Shown here one piece after another: positions 32,540 through 41,247 of a stretch of DNA of 64,000 nucleotides. Position numbers and translations under genes: made by a program. Location of the stretch: the NCBI GenBank assembly GCA_902592275.1, contig CACJDW010000001.1, positions 151,771 to 215,770 of the forward strand, given 5' to 3'. Every line of letters starts with the position of its first letter. Within the stretch, counting starts at the first letter, position 1. The notes under the pieces are model-generated. The model did not search any database and was not told where the DNA came from. It saw only the letters and a program-made list of their open reading frames with translations. Origin of the DNA: an uncultured Pelagibacteraceae bacterium (GTDB lineage: Bacteria > Pseudomonadota > Alphaproteobacteria > Pelagibacterales > Pelagibacteraceae).

Positions 32540-33610
32540 ATGAAAACTGATTTCAAAAATAAAATAATTAATGGAGATAGTCTCGAAGAATTAAAAAAAA
32601 TTCCACGTGAAACTTTTGATTTAATTTTTGCTGATCCTCCTTACAACTTACAATTAAAAAGTGAATTAACTAGACCCGATAGATCAAAGGTTAGTGCGGT
32701 AAATGATAAGTGGGATCAATTTGAAAATTTTAAAAAATATGATGATTTCACTTATGAATGGCTTAGTGAATGTAAAAGAATTTTAAAAAAAGATGGAGCT
32801 ATTTGGGTTATAGGAAGCTACCATAATATTTTTAGAGTTGGCACGGCAATACAAAATTTAGGTTTCTGGATTTTAAATGATGTTATTTGGAATAAAAATA
32901 ATCCAATGCCAAACTTTAGAGGGACACGTTTTACTAATGCTCATGAAACTTTAATATGGGCTTCTAAAAGTGAGAAATCAAAATATACATTTAATTATCA
33001 ATCTTTAAAATGTTTAAATGATGATCTTCAAATGAGATCTAATTGGAATCTTCCAATATGCAATGGTTCTGAAAGACTTAAAAAGAATGGAAAAAAAATT
33101 CACTCAACACAAAAACCAGAAGCGCTATTACATAGAATTTTACTAGCTACATCTAATAAAAATGACCTCATACTTGATCCTTTTTTAGGATCAGGAACAA
33201 CAGCTAGAGTAGCAAAAAAACTAGGAAGAAATTATTTTGGAATAGAAAAGGAAAAAAATTATTTTAAAGCTGCTGAGCAACGCATAAAAGCTACAAAACC
33301 TATTGAGGACGAATTATTAGATACGCTAAAAAATAATAGATCAAAACCAAGAATTCCTTTTGGTTCATTAGTTGAGCTTGGAATAATTAAACCTGGAACT
33401 AATATTTTTGATAATAAGAAAAAAATAACAGCCAGAATTATGGCCGATGGTAGTATAAAACATAATCAAGCAGAGGGTTCTATACACAAAGTTGCGGCTA
33501 CTATTTTAGGAGCTGAAAGTTGCAATGGATGGACTTTTTGGCACTGTGATATAAATGGACGAACTTATCCTATTGATTATCTAAGACAAAGATTAATTTC
33601 TAAAAATTAA
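32540..33610 (+). CDS. ccrM: Cell-cycle adenine-N6 DNA methyltransferase CcrM (GANTC)
   Basis: A 356-residue beta-class MTase. The catalytic DPPYNLQLKSELTRPDRSKV near the N-terminus precedes the SAM-binding LDPFLGSGTTARVAKKLGRNYFGIE, the order typical of beta-class enzymes. After about residue 260 a CcrM-type C-terminal domain follows (IPFGSLVELGIIKPGT, ARIMADGSI, GWTFWHCD). It is expected to methylate GANTC. It appears as a solitary MTase: no restriction endonuclease is nearby. It ends in a TTAA shared with the convergent monooxygenase gene. Confidence 0.96.
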   Translation: MKTDFKNKIINGDSLEELKKIPRETFDLIFADPPYNLQLKSELTRPDRSKVSAVNDKWDQFENFKKYDDFTYEWLSECKRILKKDGAIWVIGSYHNIFRVGTAIQNLGFWILNDVIWNKNNPMPNFRGTRFTNAHETLIWASKSEKSKYTFNYQSLKCLNDDLQMRSNWNLPICNGSERLKKNGKKIHSTQKPEALLHRILLATSNKNDLILDPFLGSGTTARVAKKLGRNYFGIEKEKNYFKAAEQRIKATKPIEDELLDTLKNNRSKPRIPFGSLVELGIIKPGTNIFDNKKKITARIMADGSIKHNQAEGSIHKVAATILGAESCNGWTFWHCDINGRTYPIDYLRQRLISKN

Positions 33611-34749
33611 CTTTTATAAATTTTACCCAAATAACTTTGTAAAAATTTTTTATTTTTAGTTAAAAGTTTTAAAAAAATATTTCTAAATATGATCATAATT
33701 GGATTTGATAAATGGAAAGCAAATTGATTGAAATTAGATCTGCTGTTAATCATTTTTACTCTCTTCAATCTGATATCATAAAAATTATTATTATTTATTA
33801 AACATTCATATAATTCATTAGCACCCTCAATTGATTGGGAAGCTCCCTGCGCAAATGAAGGTGAAAAAGCAAAAAATGCGTCTCCTACAAGGAATATATT
33901 TTTTGGAGGATTATATAAATTTTTACTTACAAATATTGGAAATAATTTAATATTTTGAAGACATTCCAAAAAACTTTGAGAAACTTTTTTAGATAATTTA
34001 AATTTAATATTTTTTATAAAAGAACTCTCAGTAAAAATATTATAATTCTCTTGCTCATTTGAATTTAATTTATGTTTTAAAATGCCAATAAAATTTAAAT
34101 TTTTATCATTATTAATTGGATAAACAACATAATGAAAATTTGGTCCTAAAAACAAAGAAATATTTTCTTCATTTATATTTTGTAGATTTTCTCTCGATAT
34201 ACTGCCCCTAATAGCAATCTTATCATTGTAAATTGGTTTTGATTTATTGTTTGAAATTAATAACTTCCCTTTAGAAAACACACCGTCTGAAATAATTAAG
34301 TAATCACAACTAATTTTATTTTTATCAAATATTAATTTTATTGAATCTTTATCATAATTAATCTGTTCAATACTGTGATTATATTTAATTATATCCTCGT
34401 TTATTTGTTCTTTTAAAAATTGAAGTAATTTTGATCTTTTCAATGTTGTGTATTTACAATCTTCAGAATTAAATTTTGAAATATCTAAGTCACAAATTTT
34501 TTTTGAATTTTTAATTTCATAAAAATCAATTTTTTTTGGATTAAATTTTTCTTCTTCAGTGAGGGAAGCGAAGCCTATTTTATTTAAAAGTTTTACGCTA
34601 TTTACTGACAACTGAATTCCATAACCTTCTTCCATTTCTATTGAATTCCTTTTTTCATATATCGTAACCTGATAATCCTTATGATCTTTAAATAAGTTGG
34701 CAATATACAAACCAGAAATTCCAGCACCAATTATTGCTATTTTTTTCAT
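33607..34749 (-). CDS. FAD-dependent monooxygenase (PHBH/UbiH-like family)
   Basis: A 380-residue flavoprotein of group A monooxygenases. It shows N-terminal AIIGAGISGLYIANL, the DG motif CDYLIISDGVFSKG at mid-length, and the GD motif NIFLVGDAFFAFSPSFAQGASQSIEGA. Candidates are a ubiquinone-ring hydroxylase (UbiH/UbiL/UbiM type) or a salicylate/kynurenine-type hydroxylase. Sequence alone does not decide. It overlaps mutY by four bases on the same strand and has very high A+T. Confidence 0.8.
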   Translation of the reverse strand: MKKIAIIGAGISGLYIANLFKDHKDYQVTIYEKRNSIEMEEGYGIQLSVNSVKLLNKIGFASLTEEEKFNPKKIDFYEIKNSKKICDLDISKFNSEDCKYTTLKRSKLLQFLKEQINEDIIKYNHSIEQINYDKDSIKLIFDKNKISCDYLIISDGVFSKGKLLISNNKSKPIYNDKIAIRGSISRENLQNINEENISLFLGPNFHYVVYPINNDKNLNFIGILKHKLNSNEQENYNIFTESSFIKNIKFKLSKKVSQSFLECLQNIKLFPIFVSKNLYNPPKNIFLVGDAFFAFSPSFAQGASQSIEGANELYECLINNNNFYDIRLKRVKMINSRSNFNQFAFHLSNPIMIIFRNIFLKLLTKNKKFLQSYLGKIYKS

Positions 34750-35732
34750 TTATGACTTTCTAAAAATTTTACTATCTTTTTTGTAAATGTTGGCAGTGTA
34801 TAATTTTGAAGCTTTGTTGGATCAATCCAAAAATTACTTTTATTTAAATTATATTTATTTTTAAATTCGATTTTAATATTCATGCTCATGTTAGACATTT
34901 TAAAATTCAAATCTTTATCAAAATTTTTTGGATTATTTACTTCCTCCATCGGAAAGATATTAAAATTTTTTAAAAAATTAAATTTGTTATTTTTAATTAA
35001 TAAATAATGATTATTTTTTTTATAAACATTTAGCTTGTAAAAAGTTTCCTTATCCTTTTTTTTAAATTTTACTAAATCAAAATTTTTATTTTTAAATGAT
35101 TTACATTTTTTTACTAATGGACAGTTCTTACAATTGGGACTAACAGGTTTACAAATTAGTGCTCCTAATTCCATTAAAGCTTGAGCATAATCACTAGACC
35201 TTTTGATAGATGTTCCAAAAATTTTTTTCTTCTGGTGTAAATTTTCTTTTTTTATTTGATCTTGTTTTTTTAAAAATAAGTATCTCTTTAATACTCTTTC
35301 AATATTACCATCTAGAGGAATTATTGGTTCATTGAATGCAATTGCAGAAATTGCACTTGCTGTATAATCTCCAATTCCTGGAAGAGACTTTAAATCTAAA
35401 AAATTTCTAGGTATTTTTTTATTAAAATTTTTAACAACTATTTGAGCTGTTTTTTTTAAATTTCTTACTCTTGAATAATATCCAAGACCCTCCCAAAGTT
35501 TAATTAATTTTCTATCATCATATTTAGATAATTTTTCAATTGTAGGAATATTTTTTATAAATCTGTTAAAGTAAGGTATTACCGTTGCAACCTGGGTTTG
35601 CTGCAACATAAATTCACTTACTAAAGTGTAATATTGCTTTTTTGTTTGAGAAACATTCTTTCTCCAAGGTAAAGATCTTTTATTTAAATCATACCAATTA
35701 AGAATATTATTTGTTATTATTGGATCTTTCAT
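34746..35732 (-). CDS. mutY: Adenine DNA glycosylase MutY
   Basis: Removes adenine opposite 8-oxoguanine. The ATG at 35732 yields 328 residues (MKDPIITNNILNWYDLNKRSLPWR). The helix-hairpin-helix with catalytic Asp is LKSLPGIGDYTASAISAIAFNEPIIPLDGN, and the iron-sulfur cluster is Cys-x6-Cys-x2-Cys-x5-Cys in CKPVSPNCKNCPLVKKC. The C-terminal NUDIX-like domain is shorter and degenerate but present. A longer in-frame start at 35777 would run into dciA. The start codon abuts the dciA start on the other strand. Confidence 0.94.
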   Translation of the reverse strand: MKDPIITNNILNWYDLNKRSLPWRKNVSQTKKQYYTLVSEFMLQQTQVATVIPYFNRFIKNIPTIEKLSKYDDRKLIKLWEGLGYYSRVRNLKKTAQIVVKNFNKKIPRNFLDLKSLPGIGDYTASAISAIAFNEPIIPLDGNIERVLKRYLFLKKQDQIKKENLHQKKKIFGTSIKRSSDYAQALMELGALICKPVSPNCKNCPLVKKCKSFKNKNFDLVKFKKKDKETFYKLNVYKKNNHYLLIKNNKFNFLKNFNIFPMEEVNNPKNFDKDLNFKMSNMSMNIKIEFKNKYNLNKSNFWIDPTKLQNYTLPTFTKKIVKFLESHK

Positions 35733-36221
35733 ATGCAATCTAAAAATAATACTAAGCAGAGAAACGCTAGCATTCAAGGATTAAGATCTTTCAAAGACAC
35801 TTTGCCAAAAAATGTCAAAAAAATAATTAATAAAAAAGGTCATGTATATTCAGAAACACTAAGCAATTGGAAATATTTAGTTGGAAGTGAATTATTTAAA
35901 ATTTGTTATCCAAAAACATTTAAAAACTCAAATAAATTTGGTGTTAGCACCTTAGTGGTTATGGTCAGACGAGGACATGAAGTTGACGTAGAATATTCGA
36001 AAAAAGATATTTTGGATAAAATGAATAACTTTTTTGGCTATTCCGTTGTTGAAAAGCTTAAATTTATAAGTTTTGATGATGAACATGAAATGACAGGCTC
36101 GAGTGACACAAAAGTTAAAAATGTGGCAATTAGTAAATATCAAGATAAAATTAAAGATGTTAAAAACGAAAAAATTAAAAAATCATTAACAGAGTTAACC
36201 AAAGTTTTTAGAGAGAAATGA
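35733..36221 (+). CDS. dciA: DciA-like DUF721 protein
   Basis: A 162-residue protein whose central region SETLSNWKYLVGSELFKICYPKTFK and TLVVMVRRGHEVDVEYSKKDILDKMNNFFGYSVVEKL matches DUF721, the family of DciA, the ancestral loader of the DnaB replicative helicase. The N-terminal 20 residues are basic and probably disordered. The order mutY-dciA-dsbA-smc is familiar from other alphaproteobacteria. Its start codon is directly adjacent to the mutY start (CATATG). It overlaps dsbA by four bases. Confidence 0.83.
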   Translation: MQSKNNTKQRNASIQGLRSFKDTLPKNVKKIINKKGHVYSETLSNWKYLVGSELFKICYPKTFKNSNKFGVSTLVVMVRRGHEVDVEYSKKDILDKMNNFFGYSVVEKLKFISFDDEHEMTGSSDTKVKNVAISKYQDKIKDVKNEKIKKSLTELTKVFREK

Positions 36222-36796
36222 AAAAAATTATATTCTTATTATTAATACTTTTTACTACAGTGTTAAATGTACAAGCTGAAGAAATTAAAAGGATAACAGT
36301 CGGTAACGAAGATGCGAAAATAACTATTATAGCATTTGAGTCTTTAACATGCAGTCACTGTGCTAATTTTCATAAAAATGTTTATCCTCAATTAAAGGAA
36401 GAATTTCTAGATAAAGGAATTGCTAAAATTGAATTTAGACATTTTCCATTAGACATAGCTGCTTTTAATGCATCGAAAGTTTCTCAGTGTAAAAATGATG
36501 GAAATTCAGATATCCTTGAAAGTTTATATGCTAATCAACAAAAATGGGTGAAAGGAAGTTCAATAGAGGAGGCAAATAAAAATCTACAAAAATTTTTAAA
36601 AAGTGAGGGATTTAGTATTGATTTTGATACTTGTATAAATAATAAAGAAATTGAAGATTTTGTATTAAACGATCGAATCGATGGAGCAAAGAACTTCAAA
36701 GTGAACGCAACTCCTACGATTATTATTAACGACGAAAAATTTGAAAAAACTCTAAATTATAAAAATTTAAAAAAAGCGCTAGAAAAACTGATATAA
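36218..36796 (+). CDS. DsbA-family periplasmic thiol-disulfide oxidoreductase
   Basis: A 192-residue exported thioredoxin-fold protein. A signal peptide covers residues 1-20 (IIFLLLILFTTVLNVQA), the active site is CSHC at 45-48 in FESLTCSHCANFHKNVYP, and the cis-Pro loop is NATPTIIIND near the end. This matches the short DsbA/BdbD-like proteins found before smc in alphaproteobacteria. Whether it acts as an oxidase or isomerase is not clear. Confidence 0.9.
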   Translation: MKKIIFLLLILFTTVLNVQAEEIKRITVGNEDAKITIIAFESLTCSHCANFHKNVYPQLKEEFLDKGIAKIEFRHFPLDIAAFNASKVSQCKNDGNSDILESLYANQQKWVKGSSIEEANKNLQKFLKSEGFSIDFDTCINNKEIEDFVLNDRIDGAKNFKVNATPTIIINDEKFEKTLNYKNLKKALEKLI

Positions 36797-36804
36797 GTTA
36801 GTGC

Positions 36805-39378
36805 ATGGAGTTTAAAAAAATCCAATTAAACGGATTTAAATCTTTTGCTGAAAAAACCAACTTCTTAATTGAGGATGGTCTTACGGGTATAGTGGGTCCT
36901 AACGGCTGTGGTAAATCTAACATTGTAGAATCTTTAAGATGGGTAATGGGAGAGACCTCTGCAAAGAGTATGCGTGGATCCGGTATGGAGGATGTAATTT
37001 TTTCAGGAACATCTAACAAAGCATCAAAAAATATTGCAGAAGTTTCAATTGAAGTTGAAAACAAAGATAAAGAAGGTCCTATTCAATATCGTGAAACAGA
37101 ACAAATACAAGTTAGAAGAAAAATAGAAAAAGATAAAGGATCTAAATTTTACATAAATGATAAAGAGGTAAGAGCAAGAGATGCGCAAATGTTTTTTGCA
37201 GATCTTTCGACTGGTGCACACTCTCCATCTATGATTAGCCAAGGAAGAATAGGTGCATTAGTAACTGCGAAACCAACAGATAGAAGGGCTATTTTAGAAG
37301 AAGCTGCAGGAATATCTGGTTTACACGTTAGAAGACATGAGGCTGAATTAAGATTAGGTGCGGCTGAGAATAATTTAAAAAGAGCGGATGAACTAAGAAG
37401 ACAGCAAGAAAAACAACTAGCAAATCTTCAAAAACAAGCTGAAGAGGCAACAAAATATAAACTAATTTCAGATCAAATTAAAAAAATTGAAGCAGGTTTA
37501 TATTATTTAAAATTATTAGAAATAGATAAAGAAATTAGAATAGAAAATGAAATTAATACTGAGGCAGAAGGAGAAGTAGAAGGATTTAATAACAAAATAT
37601 CTGAATTAGAAAACTCAATTAAAACTTTTACAGATAAAGTAAATCCATTGAGAGAGAAAAATATTGAAAATTTATCAAGGATACAAAGACTTAATTTAGA
37701 ACTTCAAAGTTTAGATGAGGAAAATACAAGAATTCAAGATGAGATAGAAAGCATCAAAAAATCAATTCAAACACTTGATGATGATATCACGAGAGAAAAA
37801 GGTATAATCATAGACGCTAACTCAAATGAAAAAAGATTGAAGGAAGAAAAGACTGAATTAATTGAGACAGACTCGAAGTATTTTGAAACAGAAAAATTAT
37901 CTAATGAAGAGTTAGAAAATGCAAAAAATAAACTTAAAGAAGAACAAAAAGCTGTTGATGAAGTTGTAAACAGTTTGGCAGAAGAAACTGTAAATATAAG
38001 TGTTGGTCCAATAAGAAATGTAAAAAACACTATATCAAGGGTAAAAGAATTAATAGATAGTAATGAAATAAATCAAGCAGTAACACTTCTAGATAGATGT
38101 AATATGGAGCTAGATAGTTTTTTAAATAATTTAAAAAATGAAAGATCTAGAAGTGAGTTATTAGGGGTTAGCGAAAAATCAGAAAATATAAAATTACTCC
38201 AAGAAAAATATGCCGATGCATATAGTAAAAATCAATCAATTAAAAATGAGTCTATAAAAAGAAATGAAAGAATTAAAACCATTGAAACGGAAATTGAAAG
38301 TTGGAAAAATTTATTAACTAACTCAGAAAAAATGGTTAATGAACTAACACAAAGAAAAGAAAAATTATCAAAACAATTAAGTGATTTAGAAAATCAACCT
38401 AGAGCACAGGCAGAGAGAAAAGGCCAAATTTCAGAAAATTTAAGAATTTCAGATAAAGAAAAAATTGATAATGAAGCAATTATAGATGAAACAGATCAAA
38501 AAATTGAAATGTTAAGAACGCAATTAAATGAAATTCAAGAACAATCAATTCAAATCAGAGAAAGAAAAGCAAGCTCAGGAGCTACAATTGAAGGTCTGCA
38601 AAAAAGAAAAAATGATCTCCTTGATAGAATTAGTTCTGAGTTAAATTTGAATGAAGATAATATTTTAGAAAATTCAAATTTAAACGGAGTAGAAGAGCTT
38701 CCAAATCCAGTTGATCAAGAAGATGCTTTAGATAAGAAAAAACAAGAAAGAGAAAAATTAGGATCTGTAAATTTAAAAGCAGATGAAGAAACAAGTAAAT
38801 ATGAAGAAGAGATAAAAAAAATGGAACAGGATCGTGCCGACCTTGTTAGTGCTATTGTGAAACTGAAAGATAGCATCAATGAACTTAATCAAAAAGGAAG
38901 AGAAAGATTAATTGAAGCTTTTGAAAAAGTTAATAGAAAATTTAATGAAGTTTATACAAAACTTTTCAATGGTGGAAATGCAAAACTAGAATTGGTGGAC
39001 TCTGATGATCCACTTGAAGCAGGTTTAGAAATGCTAGTTAGTCCTCCAGGGAAAAGACTTCAATCTATAACTTTGTTATCTGGAGGTGAGCAAGCATTGA
39101 CTGCCCTCTCATTAATCTTTGCAGTATTTTTAACAAACCCCTCACCTATATGTGTATTGGATGAGGTTGATGCACCGCTTGACGATGCTAACGTAACAAG
39201 ATTTTGTAGTTTACTTGAGGAACTAATTAAAATCACCAACACCAAATTCATAATTGTAACTCATCATGCTTTAACAATGTCAAAAATGAACAGACTATAT
39301 GGGGTAACTATGCCTCAAAAAGGAATTAGTCAGCTTGTGGCTGTTGATTTACAAAAAGCAGAGAGTATGGTTGCTTAA
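36805..39378 (+). CDS. smc: Chromosome segregation ATPase SMC (short, hinge not recognisable)
   Basis: Condensin ATPase for chromosome compaction. The N-terminal head has Walker A GIVGPNGCGKSNI (29-41) and SMISQGRIGALVTAKPTDRRAILEEAAGISGL. The C-terminal head has the signature LLSGGEQALTALSL near residue 759 and Walker B/D-loop CVLDEVDAPLDDANV near 785. At 857 residues it is about 300 shorter than usual SMC. The stretch from about 165 to 700 is almost continuous coiled coil, with no glycine-rich globular hinge that I can recognise; residues about 390-440 form a different helical insert. The frame is open throughout, with no frameshift evident. Confidence 0.9.
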   Translation: MEFKKIQLNGFKSFAEKTNFLIEDGLTGIVGPNGCGKSNIVESLRWVMGETSAKSMRGSGMEDVIFSGTSNKASKNIAEVSIEVENKDKEGPIQYRETEQIQVRRKIEKDKGSKFYINDKEVRARDAQMFFADLSTGAHSPSMISQGRIGALVTAKPTDRRAILEEAAGISGLHVRRHEAELRLGAAENNLKRADELRRQQEKQLANLQKQAEEATKYKLISDQIKKIEAGLYYLKLLEIDKEIRIENEINTEAEGEVEGFNNKISELENSIKTFTDKVNPLREKNIENLSRIQRLNLELQSLDEENTRIQDEIESIKKSIQTLDDDITREKGIIIDANSNEKRLKEEKTELIETDSKYFETEKLSNEELENAKNKLKEEQKAVDEVVNSLAEETVNISVGPIRNVKNTISRVKELIDSNEINQAVTLLDRCNMELDSFLNNLKNERSRSELLGVSEKSENIKLLQEKYADAYSKNQSIKNESIKRNERIKTIETEIESWKNLLTNSEKMVNELTQRKEKLSKQLSDLENQPRAQAERKGQISENLRISDKEKIDNEAIIDETDQKIEMLRTQLNEIQEQSIQIRERKASSGATIEGLQKRKNDLLDRISSELNLNEDNILENSNLNGVEELPNPVDQEDALDKKKQEREKLGSVNLKADEETSKYEEEIKKMEQDRADLVSAIVKLKDSINELNQKGRERLIEAFEKVNRKFNEVYTKLFNGGNAKLELVDSDDPLEAGLEMLVSPPGKRLQSITLLSGGEQALTALSLIFAVFLTNPSPICVLDEVDAPLDDANVTRFCSLLEELIKITNTKFIIVTHHALTMSKMNRLYGVTMPQKGISQLVAVDLQKAESMVA

Positions 39379-39387
39379 ACTATATAA

Positions 39388-39663
39388 ATGCCTAAAGACC
39401 CTTTCAAAACTCGCTTACAGATTGCAAAAAGCAAGATTTCAAAGAAAAATCTCTACAATAAGAAGAATGACTCCTCGCCTATAGGAACTGCATTCAAATT
39501 GAGCACAGAACTTGTTTCTGCAGTAGCTGTGGGGACAATTATTGGGTTTATTTTTGACAAGACCTTTGGTACTAAACCCTGGTTTATATTAATATTTTTT
39601 TTTGTTGGTGTAGTTGCTGGAATAACCAATGTGATTAGATCCGCAAAAAAAATGCAAAAATAA
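39388..39663 (+). CDS. atpI: ATP synthase accessory subunit I (AtpI/AtpZ family)
   Basis: A 91-residue protein with two hydrophobic helices (FKLSTELVSAVAVGTIIGFIFDK and WFILIFFFVGVVAGITNVIRSAKK) after a basic N-terminus. It is first in the F0 gene set, where AtpI family proteins help c-ring assembly or ion supply. It sits nine bases after smc and nine before atpB. Confidence 0.88.
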   Translation: MPKDPFKTRLQIAKSKISKKNLYNKKNDSSPIGTAFKLSTELVSAVAVGTIIGFIFDKTFGTKPWFILIFFFVGVVAGITNVIRSAKKMQK

Positions 39664-39672
39664 ATAAGTATT

Positions 39673-40407
39673 ATGGCAGCAAATCCTATGTCCCAATTCG
39701 ACGTTTATAGAATTGGACCTGAAATTAAAGTTGGAGCATTCGATATATCATTTACGAACGCAAGTTTGTTTATGATTTTAAGTACTGTATCTATTTTGTT
39801 AATCTTTAATTTAGGATCAAAAAAAAATTCAATAATACCAAACAAAATTCAATTATTAGCAGAACTTAGTTATACCTTTGTATCCAAAATGATTAGCGAT
39901 ACAGCCGGATCAAAAGCTAAACCATACTTTGCATTTATATTTTCTCTATTCATGTTTGTTTTATTTTGTAACATGTTTGGAATGATACCTTATACTTTCA
40001 CTGTAACAAGTCATATCATTGTAACATTTGTGCTCGCAGCATTTATATTTATTGGAGTGACTGTAATTGGATTTATTAAACATGGATTTGGGTATTTAAA
40101 ATTATTTGTTCCAAGTGGAGTGCCTGCAGTATTACTCCCTTTAATTGTTGTTATAGAAATTATTTCTTATTTAAGTAGACCTATAAGTTTGTCAGTTAGA
40201 TTATTTGCCAATATGATGGCTGGTCATACAATGATGAAAGTTTTCGGAGGCTTCGTAATTAGCCTTGGAATAGTTGGTGGGTGGCTTCCACTAAGTTTTT
40301 CGGTTGCGTTAACTGGTTTGGAGATCTTAGTTGCTTTTCTTCAAGCTTATGTTTTTGCAATCTTAACCTGCATCTATTTAAATGATGCATTAAATTTACA
40401 CCATTAA
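39673..40407 (+). CDS. atpB: F0F1 ATP synthase subunit a
   Basis: Proton half-channel subunit of the membrane sector. The 244-residue protein has about five helices; the essential Arg is in RPISLSVRLFANMMAGH, and GLEILVAFLQAYVFAILTCIYLNDA forms the last helix. No sodium-type signature was noted, and proton coupling is expected. Confidence 0.97.
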   Translation: MAANPMSQFDVYRIGPEIKVGAFDISFTNASLFMILSTVSILLIFNLGSKKNSIIPNKIQLLAELSYTFVSKMISDTAGSKAKPYFAFIFSLFMFVLFCNMFGMIPYTFTVTSHIIVTFVLAAFIFIGVTVIGFIKHGFGYLKLFVPSGVPAVLLPLIVVIEIISYLSRPISLSVRLFANMMAGHTMMKVFGGFVISLGIVGGWLPLSFSVALTGLEILVAFLQAYVFAILTCIYLNDALNLHH

Positions 40408-40412
40408 TAACA

Positions 40413-40420
40413 GAGGAGGA
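40413..40420 (+). promoter_or_regulatory. Strong ribosome binding site of atpE
   Basis: GAGGAGGA lies four bases before the atpE ATG, far closer to consensus than the weak A-rich leaders before most genes here. It fits the need for about ten c subunits per enzyme. Confidence 0.75.
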
Positions 40421-40424
40421 TATA

Positions 40425-40652
40425 ATGGAATTAGAAGCAGCAAAAATGATCGGAGCAGGTTTAGCAGCAATTGCTTTAGCTGGAGCCGGTGTTGGTATTG
40501 GAATAATTTTTGGAAATTATTTGTCTGGTGCAATGAGAAATCCATCTGCAGCACAAAAACAATTTCCTAACTTGCTTTTAGGTTTTGCACTTGCAGAAGC
40601 TACAGGATTATTCGGATTGGTAGTTGCGTTAATCATTCTCTTTGCGTTTTAA
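40425..40652 (+). CDS. atpE: F0F1 ATP synthase subunit c
   Basis: Forms the rotating c-ring. The 75-residue hairpin has GAGLAAIALAGAGVGIGIIFG (glycine-rich helix one), the polar loop RNPSAAQKQFPN, and helix two with the proton-carrying Glu in LLGFALAEATGLFGLVVALIILF. No extra Na+-ligand pattern is obvious, so it is probably proton coupled. It is preceded by a consensus Shine-Dalgarno. Confidence 0.98.
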   Translation: MELEAAKMIGAGLAAIALAGAGVGIGIIFGNYLSGAMRNPSAAQKQFPNLLLGFALAEATGLFGLVVALIILFAF

Positions 40653-40656
40653 ATTG

Positions 40657-41247
40657 ATGGTTAAAAAAATATATTTTCAGTCAATATTTTTTAGCTTCTT
40701 TTCTATTAAAGAAGCTTTTGCAGCTGAAAGCGGAGGTATGCCTCAATTAAATCCAGAGTTTTGGGTTTCTCAAATTTTTTGGCTAATACTTACTTTTGGT
40801 ATTATGTATTTAGTTTTATCTAAACTAATACTACCAAAAATTAGTAACAACTTAGAATCGAGAAAATCTCAAATATTAGAAAATATTGAGGCTGCTGAGA
40901 AACAAAGAGAAGATAGTGATGCAAAACTAAAAGAATATGATGAAATTATATCTAAAAGCAAACTTGAGGCTAATAGTATTTTCAATCAAGCAAGAGAAAA
41001 AGCACTAAAAGATATTGGTGCAAAAAGAGAAGTGCTTGATAAACAAATTGATAATGAAATTGCTGAGGCTGAAAAAGAAATAGATGCATTAAGAAAAAAT
41101 GCGCCAGATAAAATAAATAAAATTGCTATTGAGACTTCATCTGAGTTATTGCAAAAACTAATTGGAGCTGAAGTAAATAATAGTAGTATATCTGCAATTG
41201 TTGACGATCTATCTAAAAGAAATGGAGATAAATACTATGGCAATTGA
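40657..41247 (+). CDS. atpF': F0F1 ATP synthase subunit b'
   Basis: Peripheral stalk subunit. The ATG at 40657 (196 residues) is preferred to an upstream TTG at 40642 inside atpE. A short hydrophobic stretch ending EAFAAE precedes NPEFWVSQIFWLILTFGIMYLVLSK, the membrane helix, and a long charged coiled coil follows. The tandem b'/b arrangement is characteristic of alphaproteobacteria and phototrophs. It overlaps atpF by 11 bases. Confidence 0.92.
   Translation: MVKKIYFQSIFFSFFSIKEAFAAESGGMPQLNPEFWVSQIFWLILTFGIMYLVLSKLILPKISNNLESRKSQILENIEAAEKQREDSDAKLKEYDEIISKSKLEANSIFNQAREKALKDIGAKREVLDKQIDNEIAEAEKEIDALRKNAPDKINKIAIETSSELLQKLIGAEVNNSSISAIVDDLSKRNGDKYYGN

Noticed and set aside
32540..33610. 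Restriction-modification system at ccrM
   Set aside because: No endonuclease gene is adjacent and the C-terminal domain is CcrM-like, which fits a solitary cell-cycle methyltransferase.
35733..35777. Longer mutY start at 35777
   Set aside because: It would add 15 residues with no family match and run 45 bases into dciA; the ATG at 35732 precedes the conserved MutY start.
36805..39378. Frameshift or gene fusion as the cause of the short SMC
   Set aside because: The frame is continuous from start to stop, with both head domains in order and coiled-coil periodicity throughout; no leftover hinge sequence was seen in other frames.
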